Shown: positions 7,196 through 13,482, counted from the stretch's first letter. The stretch: 64,000 nucleotides of DNA from Vibrio atypicus (GCF_009811315.1 NZ_BLID01000009.1:170760-234759), one strand, 5' to 3'. The notes: a model not told the origin generated them from the sequence alone. Program-made: numbers and translations.

Positions 7196-7276
7196 GGCGT
7201 TCAATTTTTGTTGTAGATATTGAGTAAAACTACCCTTACAGCTAATATATGTATATATATACAGTGGTTTCGATTT

Positions 7277-7651
7277 ATGCTTATTCGTTGGACAAAAAGT
7301 CAGTGTGGAACGGTAATCAATGAAAAAGGCGTTGATTACAAGGGCAATCATATAGATGTCCCTTGCTTGCTCAAGGACGGTGAACATTATTTGATGAAAT
7401 TAAGGGGGTTCATTGATGCTACAGAGTGCGATTCGTTTCAGAGAGTAAAGCTGCTCGGGTTTACGGGGTATAGCGCTGATGAGGGCCGCAACTGGGTAAG
7501 CTTTGATACCGATAGTTATGTTATCGGAGTCATTAAATGGAATGAGTTCTATGTCGTTCTCTTTGAGGGGGTTCCCCGCTCTTTACCTTACATACCTAAG
7601 AAGCCAGCTCGTTACTACAATAACGTGTTTGATATTAGTGCGTATCGATAA
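7277..7651 (+). CDS. Unknown phage-encoded protein (about 124 residues)
   Basis: No known domain is recognised. The chosen ATG at 7277 gives MLIRWTKSQCG and 124 residues; the frame is open 19 codons further upstream, but that part looks untranslated and low in complexity. The protein is soluble, rich in aromatic residues and beta-strand-like segments (VIGVIKWNEFYVVLF), with three cysteines. It ends with NNVFDISAYR. Vf33/f237 phages carry a similarly sized unknown gene, but I cannot confirm homology. It lies between the two structured non-coding stretches and has no close neighbour, so it probably has its own promoter. Confidence 0.55.
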   Translation: MLIRWTKSQCGTVINEKGVDYKGNHIDVPCLLKDGEHYLMKLRGFIDATECDSFQRVKLLGFTGYSADEGRNWVSFDTDSYVIGVIKWNEFYVVLFEGVPRSLPYIPKKPARYYNNVFDISAYR

Positions 7652-7951
7652 AGCTTGCTCTTAAACAAAAAGAAAACCGAACTCCAATGAGAAATTCGGC
7701 TTAGTGGATTCCAGATTGATGGAAATTGCAGGGAGCCCCATTAATCAATTATAGAGATATTCGTTGTATTCGCGGAGCTTAAAATACGAACTCAAAGTAC
7801 CAAGATAGTTCTAGGTATGAAAAGCATCAATAGTGTGCGTTTGAAGTACCTCGAAGCGATTCATACTCACTCTACTTCTTGTTGCTTCATTCGTACGACG
7901 AATACGACTTGTAAGCGCAAATGCGAGTGACTGCCTCACGTGGTTCGACCG

Positions 7952-7971
7952 CCCCGTATAGTAATACGGGG
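7952..7971. repeat. Perfect 8-bp hairpin in the accessory promoter region
   Basis: CCCCGTAT (7952-7959), loop AGTA, ATACGGGG (7964-7971). It has no T tract, so it is not a standard terminator on either strand. A second 7-bp inverted repeat follows directly. Confidence 0.6.
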
Positions 7972-8016
7972 TGAAAGTATTTTGTAACTCTATACTTTCT
8001 CAAACAACACTCCATC

Positions 8017-8069
8017 CTTGTTTAAGTGGTGGCTCGTTCTTGTTTAAATGACTTCCTCTTCTTGTTTAA
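8017..8069. repeat. Three 22-bp-spaced direct repeats of CTTGTTTAA (iteron/operator array)
   Basis: Copies at 8017-8025, 8039-8047 and 8061-8069, each exactly 22 bp (about two helical turns) apart, so a protein would meet them on one face of the DNA. The next gene encodes a wHTH protein, which suggests autoregulation. Copy three is extended to TCTTGTTTAAAGAGAG. Confidence 0.6.
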
Positions 8070-8117
8070 AGAGAGTATTATTGTGCCTCGAAGTACTAGA
8101 ATTAGATAGGTAACTAA

Positions 8118-9158
8118 ATGGCTTCTAACAAAACCAGAGGCGATTTGATACGCCAGCAAATCCTTAGAGATGTAAAACATCATCCAAGGGATCTTAGTAA
8201 ACATATAGCTAGTTTGTTTCAGATTTCTCCTCAAGCCGCAAGTAACCATATTAGGAAACTAGAGCAAGAGAATTTCTTGTCTTCAACAGGGACTGGTAGA
8301 GGTAAGGCATACTTTTTGGGAGATAAGCGTGCACATAAACAATTATTCAAGCTAGATAAGGATTTTACAGAGGATAGAGCATGGAGAGATCACTTCGCCT
8401 TTATACTTGATGGAATTTCAGAAAATGTAAATGAAATATGTTATTACGGCTTTACCGAGATGGTTAACAATGCAATTGACCACTCTGAAGGTAATGAAGT
8501 GTTTATTTCAGTATCTAGGACAGAAAGTCATATCACCATAATTATTATCGATGATGGTGAGGGCATTTTTAAGCGTATTAAACGTCTGTGTGACCTTGTA
8601 GATGAGAGACAGTCAATTCTTGAGCTTTCAAAAGGAAAGTTAACGACAGATCCGGAAAATCATTCTGGTGAAGGTGTATTTTTCACGTCACGTATGTTTG
8701 ATAACTTCGATATTGATTCTATGGGACTTAACTTTATTCATGATGATTCTGATTCTTTTGACATTATGCTAGATTCTAAAATCATGCCACCGCATGAAAA
8801 AGGAACTATGGTATACATGCGCGTATGTCGAGATTCAGATAGAGATATGCAAAAAGTTTTCGATAGCTACACTGATGGCCCAGATGATTTTCAATTTAAT
8901 AAAACAATTATTCCATTAAAATTAGCAACCTACGACAATGAAAAGTTAATTTCACGCTCTCAAGCTAAGCGTGTTTTAGCAAGAGTTGAAAGGTTTACGA
9001 ATGTAGTATTTGATTTCGAAGATGTTCCATCAGTAGGTCAAGCATTCGCAGATGAGATTTTTAGAGTATACGCAAATAAAAATCCTAACATGAACTTGAT
9101 ACCTGTAAATATGAATGAAAATGTAAATAAAATGGTAGCTCGCGCATTAGGGCATTAA
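8118..9158 (+). CDS. wHTH + GHKL ATPase + DUF4325 (STAS-like) switch protein, phage cargo
   Basis: 346 residues in three parts. A winged helix at about 8-70 is probably DNA-binding. A GHKL/HATPase domain at about 85-240 has an intact N box (FTEMVNNAIDHSEG; Glu114, Asn118), G1 (DDGEGI, 145-150) and G2 (SGEGVFFTSRMFD, 183-195), so it should bind ATP. A C-terminal DUF4325/STAS-like domain follows (about 272-346; SRSQAKRVL and SVGQAFADEIFRVY). RsbW-type kinases and STAS antagonists are normally separate partner-switch proteins; here both halves are fused to a DNA reader. The gene is AT-richer than the phage core and lies in the phage's variable end, so it is probable cargo. Its target is unknown; ATP or phosphorylation-controlled binding to the upstream repeats is inference. 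Confidence 0.75.
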   Translation: MASNKTRGDLIRQQILRDVKHHPRDLSKHIASLFQISPQAASNHIRKLEQENFLSSTGTGRGKAYFLGDKRAHKQLFKLDKDFTEDRAWRDHFAFILDGISENVNEICYYGFTEMVNNAIDHSEGNEVFISVSRTESHITIIIIDDGEGIFKRIKRLCDLVDERQSILELSKGKLTTDPENHSGEGVFFTSRMFDNFDIDSMGLNFIHDDSDSFDIMLDSKIMPPHEKGTMVYMRVCRDSDRDMQKVFDSYTDGPDDFQFNKTIIPLKLATYDNEKLISRSQAKRVLARVERFTNVVFDFEDVPSVGQAFADEIFRVYANKNPNMNLIPVNMNENVNKMVARALGH

Positions 9159-9161
9159 GTA

Positions 9162-9186
9162 AAAGGCTCCAGTTATCGGAGCCTTT
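9162..9186. terminator. Bidirectional terminator between two convergent phage genes
   Basis: AAAGGCTCC (9162-9170) and GGAGCCTTT (9178-9186) form a 9-bp stem around AGTTATC. It sits between the convergent GHKL gene and the DUF3653-like gene and can serve both. Confidence 0.7.
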
Positions 9187-9189
9187 CTG

Positions 9190-9555
9190 CTATTTAAATC
9201 TTGCTATAGCTCTAGCATAGCGCAATAGAACACTACTAATTGTAACTTCTAGCTCTGATTGTATTTGCAATAAAGCTACAGCTGTGAGTATTTCTTGAGG
9301 GGATATTAACTGGCCTGTAGGCAAAAGTAATTTTCCTGATCGCATTTCAAAACCAAACCATTCATCTTCATATGAAAGCTCTAGTCGTGCATGTTTCCGC
9401 ATCAACCTTTTGCATTCTTTCGGTATCTCCTTTCCTTTATCCCACTCTTTGATAGTCCTCACACTTTTAAAACAAAGTTCTGCGGTCGTCTCTGTTGATA
9501 AACCACACTCAAATTCACGAAAAATATAGTTTTTGGTCATTTCGTGATACTTCAT
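9190..9555 (-). CDS. Small phage regulator, DUF3653-like
   Basis: About 121 residues from the ATG at 9555 (MKYHEMTKNYIFREF). The N-terminal part looks like an HTH that selects targets (ETTAELCFKSVRTIKEWDKGKEIP), followed by KECKRLMRKHARLELS and a W/F-rich segment (DEWFGFEMRSGKLLLPTGQ) characteristic of DUF3653 proteins of Vibrio filamentous phages. An upstream ATG at 9576 would give 7 more residues but lies inside an inverted repeat, so the later start is preferred. It is the last gene before the right Xer site and is convergent with the GHKL gene. The role is probably transcriptional; its targets are unknown. Confidence 0.6.
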   Translation of the reverse strand: MKYHEMTKNYIFREFECGLSTETTAELCFKSVRTIKEWDKGKEIPKECKRLMRKHARLELSYEDEWFGFEMRSGKLLLPTGQLISPQEILTAVALLQIQSELEVTISSVLLRYARAIARFK

Positions 9556-9560
9556 TGTCA

Positions 9561-9582
9561 ACTCTCTTAAAAACAAGAGAGT
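9561..9582. promoter_or_regulatory. Inverted repeat in front of the DUF3653-like gene, probable operator
   Basis: ACTCTCTT (9561-9568) and AAGAGAGT (9575-9582) are perfect inverted copies 6 bp apart, 5 bp upstream of the ATG. Read on the minus strand the core is TCTTGTTTTTAAGAGAG, close to the third repeat in front of the GHKL gene (TCTTGTTTAAAGAGAG), which suggests one protein binds both. Confidence 0.5.
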
Positions 9583-9616
9583 TTATAAATCTATCGATTT
9601 CAGTGATATCAATTGC

Positions 9617-9645
9617 ACTTAACATAAGGACGCATAATGCGCACT
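9617..9645 (+). other. Altered dif-like Xer site, right prophage junction
   Basis: Arms ACTTAACATAA (one mismatch to dif) and TAATGCGCACT (perfect) around a 7-bp centre GGACGCA instead of 6 bp. Phage-derived attP sites typically differ from dif in the centre, so this is the phage-type junction, while the intact dif is on the left. Confidence 0.75.
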
Positions 9646-9835
9646 TAACTATAGCATCAGGCGGGCTACTAATCCCACCGCAAGCTATTGATATTCCATG
9701 TAAACCGCGTCCATTATACCTTTTTCAATGTTCGCCCAAAGTGCCTGATCTTGTGGTATCTTCGCTTTATCTGTTGCCAAGCAGATTAAAACCGTTTCTT
9801 GTTCTCCACCAATTTGTTCCGCAATCATAAACGCC
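9646..9835 (-). pseudogene. Remnant of a second filamentous phage repressor gene
   Basis: Read on the minus strand this stretch first gives MIAEQIGGEQETVLICLA and then KAKIPQDQALWANIEKG, typical of DUF3693 repressors. After a frameshift the DNA continues to match the 3' end of the intact repressor at 277-400 (shared GTGGAATATCAAT and TTTACATGG-like segments), with a ~14-bp deletion. It abuts the right Xer site exactly as the intact gene abuts the left dif. It has no start codon or HTH, so it is a fragment. It marks an earlier, related prophage integrated in tandem. Confidence 0.7.
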
Positions 9836-10220
9836 AGATTTTCCTTAAGAAGTGCTCAACTTTTTTAATTCGTATTTAATTGCATTAAAACCTTTATACA
9901 ATCAAATACTTTCTTCAACTAACTACCGATATATCTCTAGCTACCCAAAGATATTTTGACCATTGAAGCTTTTGTTTAAACAATCTAATCAAATCTACAA
10001 TTGCCTTTGAATTCGGCACGCTTATCAGACTCACTGTGGCTAAAAACGCTAGTCAATTTATGACTCATGACTATCTACAACCACGGAAAAGAACCTTTGC
10101 CTATACCCCTAAAGTCTTACTCCTTTAGGCAAACTGCTGAAGATTTTCAGTATTACAACGTAACTAAACTTGAAATGAAACGTAAAGTTACAACGTAATT
10201 TACGCTATTCGATGAAATAG
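9836..10220. repeat. Non-coding stretch with palindromes between prophage relic and GNAT gene
   Basis: No gene seen. It contains TTGTTTAAACAA (9972-9983), a 12-bp palindrome matching the iteron core. TTTGCCTA/TAGGCAAA (10096-10103, 10126-10133) forms an inverted repeat that overlaps a nested alternative stem CCTAAAG/CTTTAGG (10108-10129). Two copies of the palindrome TTACAACGTAA lie at 10153-10163 and 10188-10198. It is probably decayed phage DNA or the 3' region of the GNAT gene. Confidence 0.4.
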
Positions 10221-10703
10221 CTAAAACACAAACTTCATGACATATTGCGGGCCTGCAGATCCACCGTGGTAAAGTGATTCGGTCTCGACAAATCCGCCGC
10301 TTTCATAACACTTCTTTGCCGTTGGGTTTTTGCAATTCACCGTTAAGAATATTGAACTAAATTCTGGGTAATGTGACGTAACAAAACTTGGGATTACTTG
10401 AACTGCGCGAGTTCCAATGCCTTTACCTTGTTGCTTATGATCAACAAGATAAGCTCTTAACCCCAGAGTTCCTTTCGGTGCAAAGTCATAATCACGACTA
10501 TAGGATTTATCTAATAAGAAGCACCCAACAAGAATGCTATTTTCATAAATAATGTGCCCTATTACCTGGTCGTTAATCTTCTCAATAATTTCTTTAGTTG
10601 TGCCCACAAATGGTATTTGGTCTGGGTTTACCTTCAATTTCGTCACGTCATCAAAATGCTTGGGTGTCATTACATCAATACTAATCATTTGGCTGTACCG
10701 CAT
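10221..10703 (-). CDS. GNAT family N-acetyltransferase
   Basis: 160 residues. A GNAT acetyltransferase that would move an acetyl group from acetyl-CoA to an unknown amine. The acetyl-CoA loop is at about residues 93-100 in RAYLVDHKQQGKGIGTRAVQ (Q/R-x-x-G-x-G/A motif: QQGKGIG). C-terminal YESGGFVE and the strand after it are typical of motif B (TAKKCYESGGF). A start at MISIDV five codons later is also possible; no clear ribosome site decides. It stands alone next to the prophage relic. The substrate is not predictable; small-molecule, antibiotic or protein N-terminal acetylation are all possible. Confidence 0.75.
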   Translation of the reverse strand: MRYSQMISIDVMTPKHFDDVTKLKVNPDQIPFVGTTKEIIEKINDQVIGHIIYENSILVGCFLLDKSYSRDYDFAPKGTLGLRAYLVDHKQQGKGIGTRAVQVIPSFVTSHYPEFSSIFLTVNCKNPTAKKCYESGGFVETESLYHGGSAGPQYVMKFVF

Positions 10704-10842
10704 CGTTTAACTAGTCAAGTTAGTAATAATAATTCTCATTAATAATATATCAACTTCTTGATTGCCGTATATGCCAATTTGGAATAATAAATTTAGTTAT
10801 AGTGTGTTAAAATATACATAATCGGCAACCCGATCATGTATA

Positions 10843-12063
10843 TTAGCTGTTAACCAAAGCAATTTTTCCAGGATGCTTTTTTCGAATATCCTGAAGAGCG
10901 TCAGCTGGCATTTGTACGTGAGCGAACCAAAATGGTTTGTGTTTTTCAACAAATACACCACTCCGGTCCAACATATCATACATAGAATAAGCTTGACCTT
11001 GTGCAAGAGCGGCTCCATATTCACTTCTTTCTAAGACTGGAGTACCCTCCAAGTCATCAAGTAAAGCATGTTTTAAATGCTTCGTGCTTGGTGTCCACTC
11101 CACCTCTTCGATTACACGTTTAGTTATTGATTGCTCTAACTTTAACAAAAGTTGAGGTAATAGATTTAAATTAGGTTTAACCTCTGCACACGCATAGTAT
11201 TGATCTTTGTGGTGATTCTCTCGATAGAAACGCATTTTATCAACCAACGCATCCTCGAATAGTTGCGGGAACTGATTGGCAATAGCAAATTGACCAATCG
11301 TGCGTAAAACACCTAACAAAATACCCTGTTCCGGATTTTTTACTCCCGCATCTTCAAGTCTCATACGTGTCACATTCGCCGTTAAAATCATGTGTTGCCA
11401 CAATTTCGGAGCTATCGTTTTCGTTAAAGGGTTATGCCAACGCAATATTGGTTTAACCATTAATATTGGGAACAGGATTTTACAATTGTCGATACCGAGC
11501 GTGCCAATACCAATAAGAGGATCATTAATATCTCGTGCTAACTTCCCAATGCGCGCGCAAAATTTTTCATTGTTCACCAAAGTTAATAGACTTGTTCGCA
11601 GCTGGTTGTCATTCGTAGTAAGGACTGAAAGCTTGCTGTAAGTTAAAGATGGTGAATAAGCACAACTAATAAAATAAGATAGATCTGGAAATCGACCAAA
11701 CAACTTAATGATTGTTTGGTTTAGAAGCGTTTCGCTGATCAGTTGCTCAGCAACTTGCGCTATGTCATCAACAACAGTACTGTATATCTTCTGACGATCT
11801 TCCGCCGCTTGGCGACGTTCCTCTACGCGCTCACTTTCACACTCTAACAGCAAACGTTGATTGTCCGTAATGCGTTCCTCTTCCTTTAAAATGACACTGT
11901 CACAAAATTCACTTTGACGACTAAGTGAAGAATCCACATCGCTTTGATCTAAAATATATTTATGGCTGACTAGCCATTTGGCATGGCGCTCTTTAGTTTT
12001 ATTCGCGACTTTTTGAGCTAGAGCTGTCGCTTCACTGTTGTATTTACGATTGGTAACTAACAA
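10843..12063 (-). CDS. HDOD domain protein
   Basis: 406 residues. The N-terminal third is charged and likely coiled coil (DNQRLLLECESERVEERRQAAEDRQ). From about residue 130 to 300 there is an HDOD domain: LLNQTIIKLFGRFPDLSYFIS, then GIGTLGIDNCKILFPI, then LWQHMILTANVTRMRLEDAGV and GILLGVLRTIGQFAI, which parallel the helices of HDOD proteins. HDOD domains are HD-like but lack the metal-binding His-Asp pair and act in signalling, often with cyclic-di-GMP or chemotaxis modules. No attached output domain is seen, and the C-terminal 90 residues are not recognised. Monocistronic on the minus strand. Confidence 0.7.
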   Translation of the reverse strand: MLVTNRKYNSEATALAQKVANKTKERHAKWLVSHKYILDQSDVDSSLSRQSEFCDSVILKEEERITDNQRLLLECESERVEERRQAAEDRQKIYSTVVDDIAQVAEQLISETLLNQTIIKLFGRFPDLSYFISCAYSPSLTYSKLSVLTTNDNQLRTSLLTLVNNEKFCARIGKLARDINDPLIGIGTLGIDNCKILFPILMVKPILRWHNPLTKTIAPKLWQHMILTANVTRMRLEDAGVKNPEQGILLGVLRTIGQFAIANQFPQLFEDALVDKMRFYRENHHKDQYYACAEVKPNLNLLPQLLLKLEQSITKRVIEEVEWTPSTKHLKHALLDDLEGTPVLERSEYGAALAQGQAYSMYDMLDRSGVFVEKHKPFWFAHVQMPADALQDIRKKHPGKIALVNS

Positions 12064-12125
12064 AGGGGCACTAATTAACTATTGATTATACTATTAATTT
12101 AGCACACATTTTGTAGGTCTATTGA

Positions 12126-12440
12126 TTAGTTTGCAATATGTATTCGTAAGTATTTTTCTGGTGTACGGTATTTATACCGCTTCCCTTTTTTAATCGCTTT
12201 TTTGCTTGCTTTACAGACTCGATAGTCACCTGTTCCGGTCACCCTTTTCACCGTTGCAATATTCTTTGAATGACTCAACTCAATAAAAACATTACAAAAC
12301 CCCTTTATATCTTTTTTAGAAACGTGCTGAATAATTTGCTTTTTAATCTGTTGGGCAATTGGGTTTCGTTCAGAGTCGTCGGCATTAACGGTATTTAACG
12401 GAAAAATAAGCAATATAGATAGGAAAATAGGATATTTCAT
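12126..12440 (-). CDS. Small secreted protein resembling TolA domain III
   Basis: 104 residues with a clear signal peptide (MKYPIFLSILLIFPLNTVNA-DD). The mature part of about 84 residues follows the TolA C-terminal domain pattern: IAQQIKKQI, FCNVFIELSHSKNIATVKRV, then GTGDYRVCKASKKAIKKG, with two cysteines spaced as in the TolA-III disulfide. TolA-III binds TolB and is the internal receptor of pIII of filamentous phages. Here it lacks the membrane anchor and long helix of TolA, so it would be a free periplasmic domain. RBS AGAGGTG precedes the ATG. It is very basic. The function is unknown; a decoy or a Tol-Pal modulator are possibilities. Confidence 0.6.
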   Translation of the reverse strand: MKYPIFLSILLIFPLNTVNADDSERNPIAQQIKKQIIQHVSKKDIKGFCNVFIELSHSKNIATVKRVTGTGDYRVCKASKKAIKKGKRYKYRTPEKYLRIHIAN

Positions 12441-12542
12441 ATGGTCACCTCTGCCGCTACCTTAGCAAGGCGACAGAGGATAAAAAGGAATCAAAAGTTA
12501 AAACGGGAAGACAGAATTATTCTGGTGAAACTGATATGCATC

Positions 12543-12854
12543 TTAACTGGCTTTTTTATTGCCTTTGCTCTTAAAACCTTGATGAGGAAAGACATTACGG
12601 ATACGCTGCTGGACTTTCTTCGGAACTTGTTTCGAGAAAACGAACTTAACACCGGTACGCTGTTGATAGACTTTCAGTTCACCGCTAAATGGAGCATGAG
12701 AAGCAATATCGATAACGTTGTGTTTAAAAGTTGGCGGGAAGTGCCCTTTTTCTTGGCTGATTTTCCCTTCTTCAAACTTCACTTTTAATACGGGCCTATC
12801 AATGGCAACAAGCCAAAAAATAACGATTGCGGCAATCAGAATGACATAAAGCAT
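12543..12854 (-). CDS. DUF3634 family membrane-anchored protein
   Basis: 103 residues with one N-terminal membrane helix (LYVILIAAIVIFWLVAI) and a basic soluble part (VLKVKFEEGKISQEKGHFPPTF, HAPFSGELKVYQQ). This matches the DUF3634 family of vibrios as I recall it. The function is unknown. It lies 9 bp downstream of matP on the same strand and is probably co-transcribed with it; the TolA-III-like gene follows about 100 bp later. The plus-strand frame over the same DNA is a shadow. Confidence 0.65.
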   Translation of the reverse strand: MLYVILIAAIVIFWLVAIDRPVLKVKFEEGKISQEKGHFPPTFKHNVIDIASHAPFSGELKVYQQRTGVKFVFSKQVPKKVQQRIRNVFPHQGFKSKGNKKAS

Positions 12855-12863
12855 AAGCGTTCC

Positions 12864-13310
12864 TTAGTCTAGCAATTTGGATAAATCTTCTTTTAAGCTA
12901 TTGACGGTTTTACTGGCTTTTTCACTGCGGGAGGCTTCTGATAAAAGATATTCGATAGCGTCAGACAAAGTACAGCCAAGTTCATTCGCACGATAAGAAA
13001 GCTTTTCCCATACACGATAATCAAGGTCAATAGACTTCTTCTTGGTATGGATCTGCTCTGCGTTAAAGTGACGTTTACGTTTAGCACGAATCGCTTGCTT
13101 CAGTTTATTATCTAGCTCTGGCGCCATGTGAGTCTCGATCCAATCAAGCACCTGAGTCGGTTCATGTTCAATCTTTCGCAACTCAGCTATCGCGGCATCC
13201 GCTTCACTTGAATCAATATGGCAAGTAATCGATTCACCCGCTTTCCATTTATTGATCAAGTAGGTCCATTTCCACCCACATTCTAAGTTTTCAAGCTGTT
13301 GATATTTCAT
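12864..13310 (-). CDS. matP: Macrodomain Ter protein MatP
   Basis: 148 residues, the usual length (about 150). MatP binds matS sites in the terminus region, condenses the Ter macrodomain and links it to the divisome through ZapB. The N-terminal MKYQQLENLECGWKWTYL and the RKRHFNAEQIHTKKKSIDLD segment leading to a ribbon-helix-helix (VWEKLSYRANELGCTLSDAI) are characteristic. The C terminus is a coiled coil for tetramerisation (EKASKTVNSLKEDLSKLL). Its presence 13 kb from dif, with matS sites at 20935 and 23285, fits. A near-matS site lies 29 bp upstream of the start and may allow autoregulation. Neighbours lonH and fabA match the E. coli order. Confidence 0.95.
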   Translation of the reverse strand: MKYQQLENLECGWKWTYLINKWKAGESITCHIDSSEADAAIAELRKIEHEPTQVLDWIETHMAPELDNKLKQAIRAKRKRHFNAEQIHTKKKSIDLDYRVWEKLSYRANELGCTLSDAIEYLLSEASRSEKASKTVNSLKEDLSKLLD

Positions 13311-13338
13311 GAGTAAGCAAATTCCGTTATCGTCCTAG

Positions 13339-13351
13339 GTGACAGCGTAAC
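13339..13351. promoter_or_regulatory. Near-consensus matS site in the matP promoter region
   Basis: GTGACAGCGTAAC has one mismatch to the matS consensus GTGACRNYGTCAC. It lies between matP and the divergent lonH gene. Confidence 0.4.
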
Positions 13352-13366
13352 CCTAAGTCACAAAGG

Positions 13367-13384
13367 TTACAATCCCCATTGTAA
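13367..13384. promoter_or_regulatory. Palindrome TTACAAT-CCCC-ATTGTAA between matP and lonH
   Basis: Perfect 7-bp inverted arms around CCCC, in the divergent promoter region. The first 14 bases (TTACAATCCCCATT) are identical to a box in the phage operator array at 674-687. Confidence 0.5.
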
Positions 13385-13482
13385 TCGAAAAGCGATCAAG
13401 ATCATTAGATAAAATTACCAGTATCTCATTTAGTGCTTTTTCTATATAATTTCCGTCATTTTGTCACTAATGATACGTATAG

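Larger units (their letters stand above)
6948..7276. other. Non-coding phage region after zot, possible origin/packaging region
   Basis: No convincing gene. It holds a terminator at 7006-7032, the segment GCTAGGCC to GTGGCC around 7074-7113, and a long imperfect hairpin at 7147-7195. Filamentous phages keep their replication origins and packaging hairpin in a structured non-coding region downstream of the assembly genes, so this is the best candidate here. Confidence 0.45.
7652..8117. other. Structured non-coding region upstream of the accessory gene
   Basis: No gene seen in 466 bp. From left to right it holds a TTAAACAA box at 7661-7668, a perfect hairpin CCCCGTAT/ATACGGGG at 7952-7971, a second inverted repeat AAAGTAT/ATACTTT at 7974-7998, and three CTTGTTTAA repeats 22 bp apart at 8017-8069. 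The last ends 48 bp before the ATG of the GHKL gene, so this is probably its promoter and operator region. Confidence 0.5.
249..9645 (+). mobile_element. Filamentous (inovirus) prophage of the Vf33/f237/CTX type integrated at dif
   Basis: About 9.4 kb between two Xer sites. Gene order is repressor (minus strand), two small early genes, Rep_trans initiator, ssDNA-binding protein, small membrane protein, coat protein, pVII/pIX-like ORF, terminator, pIII, Ace-like, Zot, a 30-residue ORF, non-coding structured DNA, an unknown 124-residue protein, then two accessory genes. This is the order of the Vibrio Vf33/f237 group. No integrase is present, as expected for a phage that uses host XerC/XerD. 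No secretin (pIV) gene is present, so export likely uses the host type II secretin as CTX does. No structural gene looks broken, so the phage may be active. Confidence 0.85.

Noticed and set aside
7115..7387. Minus-strand frame across the phage non-coding region
   Set aside because: Overlaps the hairpin region and the start of the unknown phage gene; low-complexity translation.
9495..9830. Plus-strand frame of 111 codons across the right Xer site
   Set aside because: Antisense to both the DUF3653-like gene and the repressor relic; no domain.
10096..10133. Possible integron attC-like site
   Set aside because: It has inverted arms but lacks the GTTRRRY and RYYYAAC core sequences, and no cassette or integrase is near.
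12441..12788. Plus-strand frame of 115 codons
   Set aside because: It lies opposite the DUF3634 gene, which has family features, and its own translation is Arg/Lys rich without any domain.
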